From assembly GCA_035541255.1 (NCBI GenBank), contig DATKNR010000070.1, positions 1 through 48,232 on the forward strand: 48,232 nt of DNA, given 5' to 3'. The position numbers and the translations under genes are program-made. Shown piece after piece: positions 25,032-33,092 of this stretch. Numbering within the stretch: the stretch's first letter is position 1; each line of letters begins with the position of its first letter. The notes below the pieces were generated by a model. That model did no database searches, was not told where the DNA came from, and saw only the letters and a list, made by a program, of their open reading frames with translations. This DNA is from JOPF136 sp035541255 (lineage in GTDB: Bacteria; Acidobacteriota; Terriglobia; Acidiferrales; UBA7541).

Positions 25032-25751
25032 ATGAAACCAAAAATGTTCAGCCTGATCGTATTGGGTTGCTTCGCGCTGCTCGCCGCGCCCGGCGCGTCG
25101 TGGGCGGCCCGCGCGCAGGACGCCAAATCGCCCTACCCGCGCATGGCCCCCATCGAGCAATACCGCATGGAGCGTTCGGCGGAGATCGCCCTGGCGCGGA
25201 CCGCCGCCCCCGCGTCCATTTCCAACAATGCCGGCGTCATGGTCCTAGGCCGGCATGGCTACGAAACCGCGGTCAGCGGCAAGAACGGTTTCATCTGTGT
25301 GGTGGAACGCGCGTGGAATGCTCCCTTCGACGCCCCGGAGTTCTGGAACCCCAAAATTCGAGGCCCGGATTGTTACAATCCGCAGGCCGTGCGCAGCATT
25401 CTGCCGCTCATTCTCAAGCGGGCGGAGTGGGCTCTCGCGGGGCTCTCCAAAGACCAGATGCGCGAACGGGCCAAGGCCCTGGCCGAGAAAAAGGAGCTGC
25501 CCCCGGTGGAGCCAGGGGCCATGACCTACATGATGTCCAAGGAGGCGTACCTGACCGATGAAGGCGACCACAACATGTCCCACTTGATGTTTTATCTTCC
25601 GAAAGGAACGGATTGGGGCGTGGGCCCCCACGGCTCGCCCGTGATGCAGGGCCAGAAGGATATTGTGGGCACTCCCGAGCCGATCACCGAATTCCTGATT
25701 CCGGTGCTCCGCTGGTCGGACGGAACGCCGCAGATCGTGGGAAAGCACTGA
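25032..25751 (+). CDS. Secreted conserved hypothetical protein
   Basis: An exported 239-residue protein of unknown function. The signal peptide is MKPKMFSLIVLGCFALLAAP with a likely cleavage near SWAARA. The mature part reads like an acidobacterial secreted protein: APIEQYRMERSAEIALARTA, then VMVLGRHGYETAVSGKNGFI with CVVERAWNAPFD, RGPDCYNPQAVRSILPL, and the C-terminal stretch DHNMSHLMFYLPKGTDWGVG. Two Cys in the mature part could form a disulfide. ATG 25032 is preceded by a G8 run that would serve as an unusually strong ribosome-binding site. A larger inverted repeat follows the gene directly. I cannot assign an enzyme activity. Confidence 0.78.
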   Translation: MKPKMFSLIVLGCFALLAAPGASWAARAQDAKSPYPRMAPIEQYRMERSAEIALARTAAPASISNNAGVMVLGRHGYETAVSGKNGFICVVERAWNAPFDAPEFWNPKIRGPDCYNPQAVRSILPLILKRAEWALAGLSKDQMRERAKALAEKKELPPVEPGAMTYMMSKEAYLTDEGDHNMSHLMFYLPKGTDWGVGPHGSPVMQGQKDIVGTPEPITEFLIPVLRWSDGTPQIVGKH

Positions 25752-25754
25752 CAG

Positions 25755-25821
25755 GCGGGTGCCTCAGCGCCCGCGCGGGGGCTAAGGTTGGGGTGCGCAC
25801 CTGCCGCAGGCGGGCACCCGC
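25755..25821. repeat. Nested inverted repeat, possible REP-like element or terminator
   Basis: GCGGGTGCC (25755-25763) is a perfect inverted repeat of GGCACCCGC (25813-25821). Between them are two more stem-forming pieces: AGCGCCCGC / GCGGGGGCT around 25766-25783, and CCTGCCGCAGG around 25800-25810. There is no T-tract. It lies 4 bp after the stop of the hypothetical gene. Only one copy was seen in this window, so the repeat nature is unproven. Confidence 0.4.
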
Positions 25822-25921
25822 TCGGGCCAAACTCTGTGCCACCCGCCAGCCCATGGTCGTTCGCCGCTAACGGCCCCTTCCGGTTAAACTGGCGTGGTTC
25901 CCAGCTTCTACCCTGCCCACT

Positions 25922-27139
25922 GTGACCCACACTTTTGACGTCGTTATCCTGGGAGCCGGCGCGGCGGGACTGCTGTGCGCCATCGAAGCCGGGAAGCGCG
26001 GCCGGCGTGTGGCCGTGCTGGAGCGCTCCGAGCGGGTCGGCAGAAAGATTCTCATCTCCGGCGGCGGCCGTTGCAACTTCACGAACCTCGATTGCCGCCC
26101 GGAGCATTTCGTGTCTTCGAACCCGCATTTCTGCAAGTCGGCCCTGGCCCGCTACACGCCGGCGGATTTCATTGCCCTTGTGGAGAAGCATGGAATTCCC
26201 TACCACGAGAAAAAGCTGGGCCAGTTGTTCTGCGACCGTTCCGCGGAGGACATCGTCACGCTTCTCGAGGAGGAGTGCGCCGCCGCGTGCGTCCGCATAT
26301 TTACCGGCGCTGATGTGCGCGAGGTGACGCACGGCACCGGATTCCACATCCGCACCAGCGAACGCGACTTTTCCGCCCCGGCGCTCGTCGTCGCCACCGG
26401 GGGCCTCTCCATCCCCAAAATCGGCGCGACCTCGCTCGGATACGATCTCGCCCGCCAGTTCGGCCTCTCGATTCGCGCATGCCGCCCCGGCCTGGTCCCT
26501 CTCGTATTTGACGATAACGACCGCCGCAGTTATTGCGACCTGGCGGGAGTCTCCACCGAAGCAGTCGTCTCGTGCGGCTCAGCGCGTTTTCGCGAAAGCA
26601 TCCTGATTACGCATCGGGGCCTGAGCGGCCCGGCAATTCTGCAAGCCTCGACGTACTGGACTTCGGACTTCCCGCGGACGCGCAGAGATTCCGCAATTCC
26701 CCTGATGATTGACCTCGCTCCCGGCCGCGAATGGACCGCTCCCGTCCTCGACCCGCACGCACGCCGCGGCTCGGAGACGGCCCGTGCAGCGCTACGCGCC
26801 GTCCTCCCGCAGCGCCTGGCCGACCGCTGGCTCGAACTTCACCCTCCACAAGACTGGACGAATCGCTCTCTAGCCCGGCTCGAACAGGAACTGCACAACT
26901 GGAGGGTTATGCCCGCCACCACGGAAGGCTACGAAAAAGCCGAGGTCACTGCGGGCGGTGTGGACACGGACGAACTGTCCAGCAAAACCATGGAATCACG
27001 CAAAGTGCCCGGCCTGTTTTTCATCGGAGAAGTTGTCGACGTCACCGGCCACCTCGGTGGATTCAATTTCCAGTGGGCCTGGGCCTCTGGATATTGCGCC
27101 GGAGAGGCTCTGGGCGACAGCGTGATCACGACGCCGTGA
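25922..27139 (+). CDS. BaiN/HI0933-family FAD-dependent flavoprotein
   Basis: A cytoplasmic flavoprotein (405 residues) of the HI0933/YhiN/BaiN family, annotated as NAD(P)/FAD-dependent oxidoreductases of mostly unknown substrate. The N-terminal Rossmann motif is VVILGAGAAGLLCAIEAGKR. It is followed by VLERSERVGRKILISGGGRC with the family-diagnostic RCNFTN. Further motifs are KKLGQLFCDRSAEDIV, LVVATGGLSIPKIGATSLGY, the THRGLSGPAIL motif, and the C-terminal flavin site GLFFIGEVVDVTGHLGGFNF. The GTG at 25922 is the only start consistent with the dinucleotide fold. TACCCT lies 7 nt upstream and no ribosome-binding site is seen, so the transcript may be leaderless. Confidence 0.92.
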   Translation: MTHTFDVVILGAGAAGLLCAIEAGKRGRRVAVLERSERVGRKILISGGGRCNFTNLDCRPEHFVSSNPHFCKSALARYTPADFIALVEKHGIPYHEKKLGQLFCDRSAEDIVTLLEEECAAACVRIFTGADVREVTHGTGFHIRTSERDFSAPALVVATGGLSIPKIGATSLGYDLARQFGLSIRACRPGLVPLVFDDNDRRSYCDLAGVSTEAVVSCGSARFRESILITHRGLSGPAILQASTYWTSDFPRTRRDSAIPLMIDLAPGREWTAPVLDPHARRGSETARAALRAVLPQRLADRWLELHPPQDWTNRSLARLEQELHNWRVMPATTEGYEKAEVTAGGVDTDELSSKTMESRKVPGLFFIGEVVDVTGHLGGFNFQWAWASGYCAGEALGDSVITTP

Positions 27140-27186
27140 CGCGAGACTCGTAGAACGCGCTCGCTCCCGTCGGCATGGGCGACAGT

Positions 27187-27657
27187 TCACCTTAGATTCA
27201 GAGTCCCCCTGCATTTCGGCGAGCCGCACCGGCATTTCTGCCGCACGGTCTCCGGGGAGTAGCGATAGTCGATCAGCAGCTCCTCCCCGGCGCGGATTCG
27301 GCGTCGGCTGTAATAGTAGATGTGACCGCGGATTCGGCGGCGCATCAGGTTGGGCGCGCACCCGTGATTGATCAGCTCTGCCCCCGTTCCTCCCACCGCG
27401 CCATCCACCACCCACCGGCGGTTCAACACGAAAAAATAAAATCGCCGCGGCCGGCGCAAACGCAGAATTCGGGAGAACCGCCGGTCCGCTTCCCTGTGGC
27501 TTATCTTTTCGCCCGCGTATTCAATCACCCGGCGCTGGGCGGGGATCGCCTGTCCGGCGAACACACCGTATCGGTGAATGGGTGAGCGCGCCACCAACAG
27601 TACATATCGCGAGTATCGCGGATCGATCCGGTAGAGAGGTTTCAGGCTGGGGTTCAT
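27187..27657 (-). CDS. SET-domain protein (putative protein-lysine methyltransferase)
   Basis: A 156-residue protein consisting almost only of a SET domain. SRYVLLVARSPIHRYGVFAG begins the fold, and ELINHGCAPNL is the NHSCxPN-type motif that binds SAM and forms the pseudoknot. GEELLIDYRYSPET is the second core motif. The post-SET Cys cluster CRCGSPKCRG, together with the Cys of the first motif, could bind zinc. SET domains methylate lysine in proteins, and the bacterial target is unknown. A highly basic middle (RILRLRRPRRFYF) suggests nucleic-acid or acidic-partner contact. It diverges from glmS. The fold is typical of eukaryotes but recurrent in scattered bacteria. Confidence 0.88.
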   Translation of the reverse strand: MNPSLKPLYRIDPRYSRYVLLVARSPIHRYGVFAGQAIPAQRRVIEYAGEKISHREADRRFSRILRLRRPRRFYFFVLNRRWVVDGAVGGTGAELINHGCAPNLMRRRIRGHIYYYSRRRIRAGEELLIDYRYSPETVRQKCRCGSPKCRGTLNLR

Positions 27658-27729
27658 CGTTTGGGCCGGCTATGGCGTTGAGCGAAAACCCGAAATGCAC
27701 ACGCTCCGCGCCCGCTCCAGCGGTATGTT

Positions 27730-27767
27730 ACTCTGGATGGGTTCGCATTTCTTCTATCGTCCAGAGT
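27730..27767. promoter_or_regulatory. Perfect 8-bp inverted repeat upstream of glmS
   Basis: ACTCTGGA (27730-27737) and TCCAGAGT (27760-27767) are exact inverted copies separated by 22 nt, in the 132-bp gap before glmS. It could be an operator or a leader hairpin. GAGGAG before the ATG at 27790 is the ribosome-binding site. I see no glmS-ribozyme-like sequence. Confidence 0.35.
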
Positions 27768-27789
27768 TCGTACGAGGAGTGCAGCTGCC

Positions 27790-29652
27790 ATGTGCGGGAT
27801 TGTCGGATATTTGGGCCCGAAAAAAGTGGTGCCGCTGATTATTGACGGGCTGAAGCGGCTGGAATACCGCGGCTATGATTCCGCTGGGATCGCCGTCGTC
27901 TCGCAGAACGGAAAACTGGAAATCCGCCGGGCTTCCGGAAAGCTCCGCAATCTCGAGGAAGCGCTTCGCCTCTCCCCGATCGACGGAATCTACGGCATCG
28001 GCCACACTCGCTGGGCCACTCACGGCCGGCCCACTGAGGAAAACGCCCATCCCCACCGGGACTGCACTGGCGACATTGTGGTCGTCCACAACGGTATCAT
28101 CGAAAACTACGTCGAGCTGAAGCACCGCCTGGCAACAGAAGGTCACAAATTCGTCACCGAAACCGATACCGAAGTCGTTGCCCATCTCGTGGAGCATCAC
28201 GCAAAACTCGGCGGACTGCCGCTCGAAGAAGCCGTGCGACGCGCGGTAAAGGAACTCACCGGCGTTTTTGCGCTCGTTGTCCTGTCCGCGAAGGATTCCA
28301 ATAAAATCGTCGCCGCGCGCTGGGGACCGCCCGCTGTGATCGGCCTGGGACAGGATGAGTTCTTCGTTGCCAGCGACATCCCCGCGATCCTCCAGCACAC
28401 GCGCGACATTTTTTTCATGGCCGATGGCGACATTGCCATCCTCACTCCCCAGGGCGTCCGCGTTACCGATTTCGATGGGCGCCCGCTTCAACGCCCGGTC
28501 CAGCACGTTACCTGGGACCCCATCATGGCCGAGAAGGGCGGCTTCAAGCATTTCATGCAGAAGGAGATTTTCGAGCAGCCGCGCGCCACGCGTGACACGC
28601 TCCTCGGCCGCATGTCATTGGAGAGCGGGCGCGTCTACCTCGATGAAATGGACATCACCGAGCAGGAGTTCCGCAATTTTCGTGGAGTGAAAATCGTTGC
28701 CTGCGGGACCAGCTGGCATGCCGCACTCGCCGGCAAATTCATGATCGAGCGGCTGGCGCGCATTCCCGTCGAGGTCGATTACGGCAGCGAATTCCGCTAT
28801 CGCGACCCCATTGTCGGCCCCGAGCAGCTCGTCATCCTGGTCAGCCAGTCGGGCGAGACCGCGGATACCCTCGCCGCGCAGCGCGAGGCGAAGCAGAAGG
28901 GTGCAAAGACGCTGGCCATCTGCAACGTTGTCGGCTCCATGATGACCCGCGAGGCCTCAGGCACGATTTACACTCATGCCGGGCCGGAGATCGGCGTCGC
29001 CTCCACCAAGGCATTTACCGGCCAGTTGGTCGCCCTTCAGCTCGTGGCCCTCTACCTCGCGCAGTCGCGGAATTCCTATCCGGTGGAAAATGCCAAATGC
29101 CTGCTCCGGGAATTCTCCCGTATTCCCCACAAGATGGAATCCATCCTCCAGCGCGACGAGGAGATTGAAGAACTTGCCCGCCAGCTCTTTCGCTACACCG
29201 ATTTTCTCTACCTTGGCCGCGGCATCCATTATCCGATTGCCCTGGAAGGAGCTCTCAAGCTGAAGGAAATCTCCTACATTCACGCCGAGGGCTACCCCGC
29301 CGGAGAGATGAAGCACGGCCCCAACGCGCTCATTGACGAGAATCTGCCCGTCGTCGTCATCGCCACCCGCGATGATAAAGATGAAGCCTCCATGCTCCGC
29401 TACGAGAAGACGGTGTCCAACATTACCGAGGTCAAGGCTCGCGACGGCATCGTGATTTCGGTTGTCACCGAGGGCGACCGGCTGGCCCGCAAAGCCTCCG
29501 ACCATGTTCTGGAAGTTCCTCCGGCGCCGGAGACCCTCGCGCCTCTGCTGGAAATTCTCCCTCTTCAATTGCTCGCCTATCACATCGCCGTCCGCCGCGG
29601 CTGCGACGTCGACCAGCCGCGCAATCTGGCGAAATCCGTGACGGTCGAATAA
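27790..29652 (+). CDS. glmS: Glutamine--fructose-6-phosphate aminotransferase (isomerizing)
   Basis: GlmS makes glucosamine 6-phosphate from fructose 6-phosphate and glutamine, the entry to peptidoglycan and lipid A synthesis. It has 620 residues. The N-terminal nucleophile glutaminase domain starts MCGIVGYLG, with catalytic Cys2 exposed after Met removal, and has RLEYRGYDSAGIAVV, HTRWATHGRPTEENAHPHRD and VVHNGIIENY. Two SIS domains follow, with VACGTSWHAALAGKFMIERL and LVSQSGETADTLAAQREAKQ, then GRGIHYPIALEGALKLKEIS. The protein ends PRNLAKSVTVE, the conserved C-terminal tail. The POTRA-protein gene starts 17 bp later and is probably in the same operon. Confidence 0.97.
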   Translation: MCGIVGYLGPKKVVPLIIDGLKRLEYRGYDSAGIAVVSQNGKLEIRRASGKLRNLEEALRLSPIDGIYGIGHTRWATHGRPTEENAHPHRDCTGDIVVVHNGIIENYVELKHRLATEGHKFVTETDTEVVAHLVEHHAKLGGLPLEEAVRRAVKELTGVFALVVLSAKDSNKIVAARWGPPAVIGLGQDEFFVASDIPAILQHTRDIFFMADGDIAILTPQGVRVTDFDGRPLQRPVQHVTWDPIMAEKGGFKHFMQKEIFEQPRATRDTLLGRMSLESGRVYLDEMDITEQEFRNFRGVKIVACGTSWHAALAGKFMIERLARIPVEVDYGSEFRYRDPIVGPEQLVILVSQSGETADTLAAQREAKQKGAKTLAICNVVGSMMTREASGTIYTHAGPEIGVASTKAFTGQLVALQLVALYLAQSRNSYPVENAKCLLREFSRIPHKMESILQRDEEIEELARQLFRYTDFLYLGRGIHYPIALEGALKLKEISYIHAEGYPAGEMKHGPNALIDENLPVVVIATRDDKDEASMLRYEKTVSNITEVKARDGIVISVVTEGDRLARKASDHVLEVPPAPETLAPLLEILPLQLLAYHIAVRRGCDVDQPRNLAKSVTVE

Positions 29653-29669
29653 TCCGGGAGTGCTGAAGG

Positions 29670-31031
29670 ATGGCGCGCGAAAGAAATTACGCAACGCGGC
29701 CGCCAAGCTTCTGCCGGCTTTCTCCCGCCATATTCTCTGCCTTGGCCGCTTCACTGCTGGGTCTGTTTCTCCGCGTTCCGGCCGTGGCTCAGGCTCCGGA
29801 CGATGGCGGCATGGCAAAGGTCGCCACGATCACCTTCTCCGGATCGACGCGTTTCAGCTCCAGCGAGCAGGAACTGGAGAAGGCCATCGGCCTCGTGCCG
29901 GGGACCGTAGTCAGCCGGGCGGATATCCAGGTGGCCGCCGACCGGCTCTCGGGACTCGGGTGGTTCACCGACGTGCGCTACAAATTCGAATCCAATTCCA
30001 AGGGCGTGAACATCCAGTTCACGATGCGCGACGCTTCCTGCAATCCAATCTGGTTCGATAACTTCCCCTGGTTTTCTGACGAGGAGTTTGCGGCCGCCAT
30101 CCGTGCCGCCGGCCTGCCCTATGACGGAACGGCCCCGGAAGAGGGCACAGCGCTCGACGGCTACCGCGAGGCCATCGCCCGGCTGCTCAAATCCAAGAAC
30201 ATCGTGGGTCAGGTGGAAGGAGAGCTGATCCAGGCGCCCGGGTCGGAGAGCATGCTGGAACGCTTTCGCGTGACGGGGAATCCCGTCACGGTGTCCTCCC
30301 TCGAGTTTTCCGACGCCACGGCGCGGGACGACACCGCCCTCAAACTATCTGCGCAGGATGTCATCATCGGAAAGCCCTACTCGCGGTATAACCTTGCGCT
30401 CTTTCTCATCGAGCATGTGCGGCCGGCTTACCTCTCGCGCGGATACCTGCACGCGAAGTTCGGCGAGCCCGCCGCGGAATTCATTGGCGATCCCAACAAG
30501 CCTCTCTCGGATCACATCGACGTCCGTGTCCCGGTCATCTCGGGTGTCCTCTACCACTGGGGCGGAGCCACCTGGAGTGGCGAAATTGCGCTGGATGAAA
30601 CCAAATTGAACTCGCTCCTCGCCTTCTCTCCCGGCGACCCTGCCGACGGGCTCAAGCTGCAGGCTGGGTGGGAAAACATCACGCAGGAATACTCCAGGCG
30701 TGGTTATCTCGATGCCAAGCTCAACCCGGTGGCCCAGTTCGACGACGCCCAGGGCCGCGTCTCCTATGCCGTCCACATCGAGGAGGGAATTCAGTACCGC
30801 ATGGGCCAGCTCGTCCTCACCGGCCTCTCGCTCGCCGGTGAGAGGGACCTCTTGTCTCATTGGAAAATCGCTCGCGGCGACATCTTCGACAATTCCTACT
30901 ATGAGGATTTTCTGAACGGCGGCGCTCAAAAAATCTTCAAGGGCAGTCTCGTCCGGTTTGACCATATCGGACACCTGCTTCGGAAGGACCCCAAAACGAA
31001 AACCGTGGATGTCCTGCTCGATTTCCACTAG
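29670..31031 (+). CDS. POTRA-repeat outer-membrane-assembly-like protein without a beta-barrel
   Basis: An exported 453-residue protein with a signal peptide (IFSALAASLLGLFLRVPAVA). It appears to hold about five POTRA-like units. The first is clear (KVATITFSGSTRFSSSEQEL through GLGWFTDVRYKFES). Later ones contain the POTRA phrases YSRYNLALFLIEHVRPAYLS with RGYLHAKFG, ITQEYSRRGYLDAKLNPVA, and IQYRMGQLVLTGLSLAGERD. BamA and TamA have POTRA repeats followed by a barrel of some 350 residues. Here the protein ends after the last unit (VDVLLDFH) with no barrel. It is therefore a periplasmic scaffold or chaperone candidate. It follows glmS by 17 bp. Confidence 0.8.
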   Translation: MARERNYATRPPSFCRLSPAIFSALAASLLGLFLRVPAVAQAPDDGGMAKVATITFSGSTRFSSSEQELEKAIGLVPGTVVSRADIQVAADRLSGLGWFTDVRYKFESNSKGVNIQFTMRDASCNPIWFDNFPWFSDEEFAAAIRAAGLPYDGTAPEEGTALDGYREAIARLLKSKNIVGQVEGELIQAPGSESMLERFRVTGNPVTVSSLEFSDATARDDTALKLSAQDVIIGKPYSRYNLALFLIEHVRPAYLSRGYLHAKFGEPAAEFIGDPNKPLSDHIDVRVPVISGVLYHWGGATWSGEIALDETKLNSLLAFSPGDPADGLKLQAGWENITQEYSRRGYLDAKLNPVAQFDDAQGRVSYAVHIEEGIQYRMGQLVLTGLSLAGERDLLSHWKIARGDIFDNSYYEDFLNGGAQKIFKGSLVRFDHIGHLLRKDPKTKTVDVLLDFH

Positions 31032-31086
31032 CGGACTGCTTCCAACATCCGCCGCCTCCACCTGCCGTGATTGGCCATGATAGCGA

Positions 31087-31092
31087 TATACT
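31087..31092 (+). promoter_or_regulatory. Candidate -10 element (TATACT) 7 nt before larE
   Basis: TATACT matches the -10 consensus at five of six positions and ends 7 nt before the ATG at 31100. That puts the expected transcription start on the start codon. The sequence between (GCGGCCC) is not a ribosome-binding site. It also supports ATG 31100 over the in-frame ATG at 31067. Confidence 0.42.
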
Positions 31093-31099
31093 GCGGCCC

Positions 31100-31933
31100 A
31101 TGGATTCGGCGCTGGATCCACGAATTCGCGACAAGCAGGTGCGGCTCCTCGAGCACCTGGCATCCACCGGCTCGGTCCTGATTGCACTCTCTGGAGGCGC
31201 TGACTCCGCCTATCTGGCCTGGGCCGCGCACCGGGCGCTGGGAGAACATGCTCTCTCGGTTACGGCCATCTCGCCGAGTTTCCCCGCCTTCGATCGCGAG
31301 CAGGTGGAGAGCCTCGTCCGTGCCGTGGGACTGCGCCACGAGTTTGTCCACACCCTCGAACTCGAAAATCCACTCTACGCCGCGAACCGCGCGGACCGCT
31401 GCTACCACTGCAAAGACGAGCTGTTTACCGTCCTGGGCAATTTGGCGCGAGATCGGGGGTTCGCCGCCGTGGCCTACGGAATCAATGCCGACGATGCTGG
31501 CGACTTCCGGCCGGGCCACCGCGCGGCTGCTGAGCACCTGGTGCTTTCGCCGCTGCTCGATGCTGGGCTGACCAAACCGGAAATCCGCGCCCTCTCCCGG
31601 CAAGCGGGGCTGCCCACTTGGGACCGTCCGGCTTCCGCGTGTCTTTCCTCGCGCATTCCTTATGGCTCGGAAGTCACACCGGAGAAATTGGCCCAGATCG
31701 AGCGGGCAGAAGCCGCCCTGCGCGACCTGGGGTTCAGGCAATTCCGCGTTCGCCATCATGGCGATCTCGCGCGGATTGAGATTGCTGCGGATGAGATGCC
31801 ACAGGCACTGGACGTCGCCATCCTGCGGGAAATGGGGCGCCGCCTCCGCGAGGCAGGTTTTCTGTACGTGGCTCTCGATGTTGAGGGCTACCGCCAGGGG
31901 GCGCTGAACGCCGCGCTCAGGGTGGTGGGTTAG
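31100..31933 (+). CDS. larE: ATP-dependent sacrificial sulfur transferase LarE
   Basis: LarE is a PP-loop ATPase that transfers sulfur to the pyridinium precursor of the nickel-pincer (NPN) cofactor of lactate racemase and related enzymes. It has 277 residues. The PP-loop is LSGGADSAYLAW (30-41). RADRCYHCKDELF (98-110) is the family Cys motif. Cys181 in PASACLSSRIPYG matches the sacrificial Cys of LarE. The two extra Cys (101, 104) together with Cys181 could hold an iron-sulfur cluster, as reported for some LarE proteins, which would recycle sulfide instead of losing the Cys. larA, larB and larC are not in the window. The ATG at 31100 gives the expected N-terminal length. Confidence 0.9.
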   Translation: MDSALDPRIRDKQVRLLEHLASTGSVLIALSGGADSAYLAWAAHRALGEHALSVTAISPSFPAFDREQVESLVRAVGLRHEFVHTLELENPLYAANRADRCYHCKDELFTVLGNLARDRGFAAVAYGINADDAGDFRPGHRAAAEHLVLSPLLDAGLTKPEIRALSRQAGLPTWDRPASACLSSRIPYGSEVTPEKLAQIERAEAALRDLGFRQFRVRHHGDLARIEIAADEMPQALDVAILREMGRRLREAGFLYVALDVEGYRQGALNAALRVVG

Positions 31934-32010
31934 CGGCCTTCTCTCAGGGAACTTTTTGCTTGAGCCGTACGTTTTTCGAATAGGAGCGAAATTCAATCCG
32001 GCCGGTACTC

Positions 32011-33018
32011 ATGGCAACCGCAACCAGACTGACGGTTCGTCTCGCGTCTCTCGGCGCGCTGGCGCTGGGAGCCGTATTCCTTCAGGCGGGCTGCGTGATC
32101 TCCAGGACTGGCGCCTCCTTTGATCGCACTCTGAGCGTGGACGGCCCGGTCCAGCTCGAAATCAATGGCGGCTCGGGAAACATCGTCGTACGCAACGGCG
32201 ATCCGGGAAAGGTGCGTGTGCATGGAGAAGTGCGCGCGGGCGGGATTTTCCTCTCCAGCGGTGCTCGGCGCGCCCAGGAAATCGCTTCCACCCCGCCTAT
32301 CGATCAGAGTGGCAATCTGATTCGGCTCGGCTATGGGAGAGGCGAGATTATGTTCGGCAGCGTCTCCATTAGCTACACGGTAGAGACTCCGCCGAACACG
32401 GAATTGCGCGTGAAAGACGGCTCCGGCGATGTTCAGGTTTCCGGCCTGCGCGGCCAGGTCAACGTCACAGTCGGCTCCGGACAAGCCACCTTCACTGATA
32501 TCGGCGACAATGTAACCCTTCTCGTGGGAAGCGGCACCATTCACGCCTCCCACATCGAGGGTAACGTGAACTTCACCAGCGGTTCCGGCGCGGTCACTTT
32601 CCGGGATGTGAAGGAGGATGTGCGCGGTGGCACCGGCTCCGGATCCGTCGATGTTGGCAATGTGCTCGGCCGTGTCAACGTGCGTACCGGGAGCGGACCG
32701 ATCCGCGTCGAGGGCGCCCGGCAGGATGTGCGGGCCGCCACTGGCTCCGGGTCCATTGACATCCACGGCGACCCCGCAAGCGGCGCATTCTGGGATGTCG
32801 GCACGGGATCCGGCCGGGTTTCTCTCGCCGTTCCTGGCACGGCAAGTTTTGCGCTCTCCGCCCAGACCAGTTCCGGCAGCGTCCGCGTGGATATGCCCAT
32901 CACCATCGAAGAGCAGTCCCGGCGATTCTTGCGCGCGCGCGTGGGCGACGGAAAGGCCCACGTAAACGTGGAGACCCGGTCCGGAAACATTCAGATTGTC
33001 CGTGCAGGGACGAGCTAG
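32011..33018 (+). CDS. DUF4097-family beta-helix lipoprotein
   Basis: A 335-residue exported protein, predicted lipoprotein: the hydrophobic segment ends AVFLQAGC, a lipobox with Cys28. The rest is a DUF4097-type adhesin-like beta repeat. Short strands carry regularly spaced Gly-Ser-Gly turns (GGSGNIVVRNGD, KDGSGDVQVSG, TVGSGQATFTD, LVGSGTIHASH, TSGSGAVTFRD, GTGSGSVDVGN, RTGSGPIRVEG, ATGSGSIDIHG), consistent with a right-handed beta-helix. Function is unknown; the family is often near stress or signalling genes. No ribosome-binding site precedes the ATG. It follows larE by 77 bp and converges on the giant surface protein. Confidence 0.85.
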   Translation: MATATRLTVRLASLGALALGAVFLQAGCVISRTGASFDRTLSVDGPVQLEINGGSGNIVVRNGDPGKVRVHGEVRAGGIFLSSGARRAQEIASTPPIDQSGNLIRLGYGRGEIMFGSVSISYTVETPPNTELRVKDGSGDVQVSGLRGQVNVTVGSGQATFTDIGDNVTLLVGSGTIHASHIEGNVNFTSGSGAVTFRDVKEDVRGGTGSGSVDVGNVLGRVNVRTGSGPIRVEGARQDVRAATGSGSIDIHGDPASGAFWDVGTGSGRVSLAVPGTASFALSAQTSSGSVRVDMPITIEEQSRRFLRARVGDGKAHVNVETRSGNIQIVRAGTS

Positions 33019-33049
33019 AGAATATTCCTTCGCCCGCCGCTCCTGAAGC

Positions 33050-33072
33050 GGAGCCGCCTGCCAGGCGCCTCC
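33050..33072. terminator. Hairpin between convergent genes, possible bidirectional terminator
   Basis: GGAG-C-CGCCTG (33050-33060) pairs with CAGGCG-C-CTCC (33062-33072), giving a near-perfect stem in the 74-bp gap between two convergent genes. There is no clear T-tract on either side, so intrinsic termination is only suggested. Confidence 0.35.
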
Positions 33073-33092
33073 GCCCGCTTCGTTCCTTCCGG

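Noticed and set aside
27658..27789. Possible glmS ribozyme upstream of glmS
   Set aside because: The gap is only 132 bp and shows none of the conserved ribozyme core; only an inverted repeat is present.
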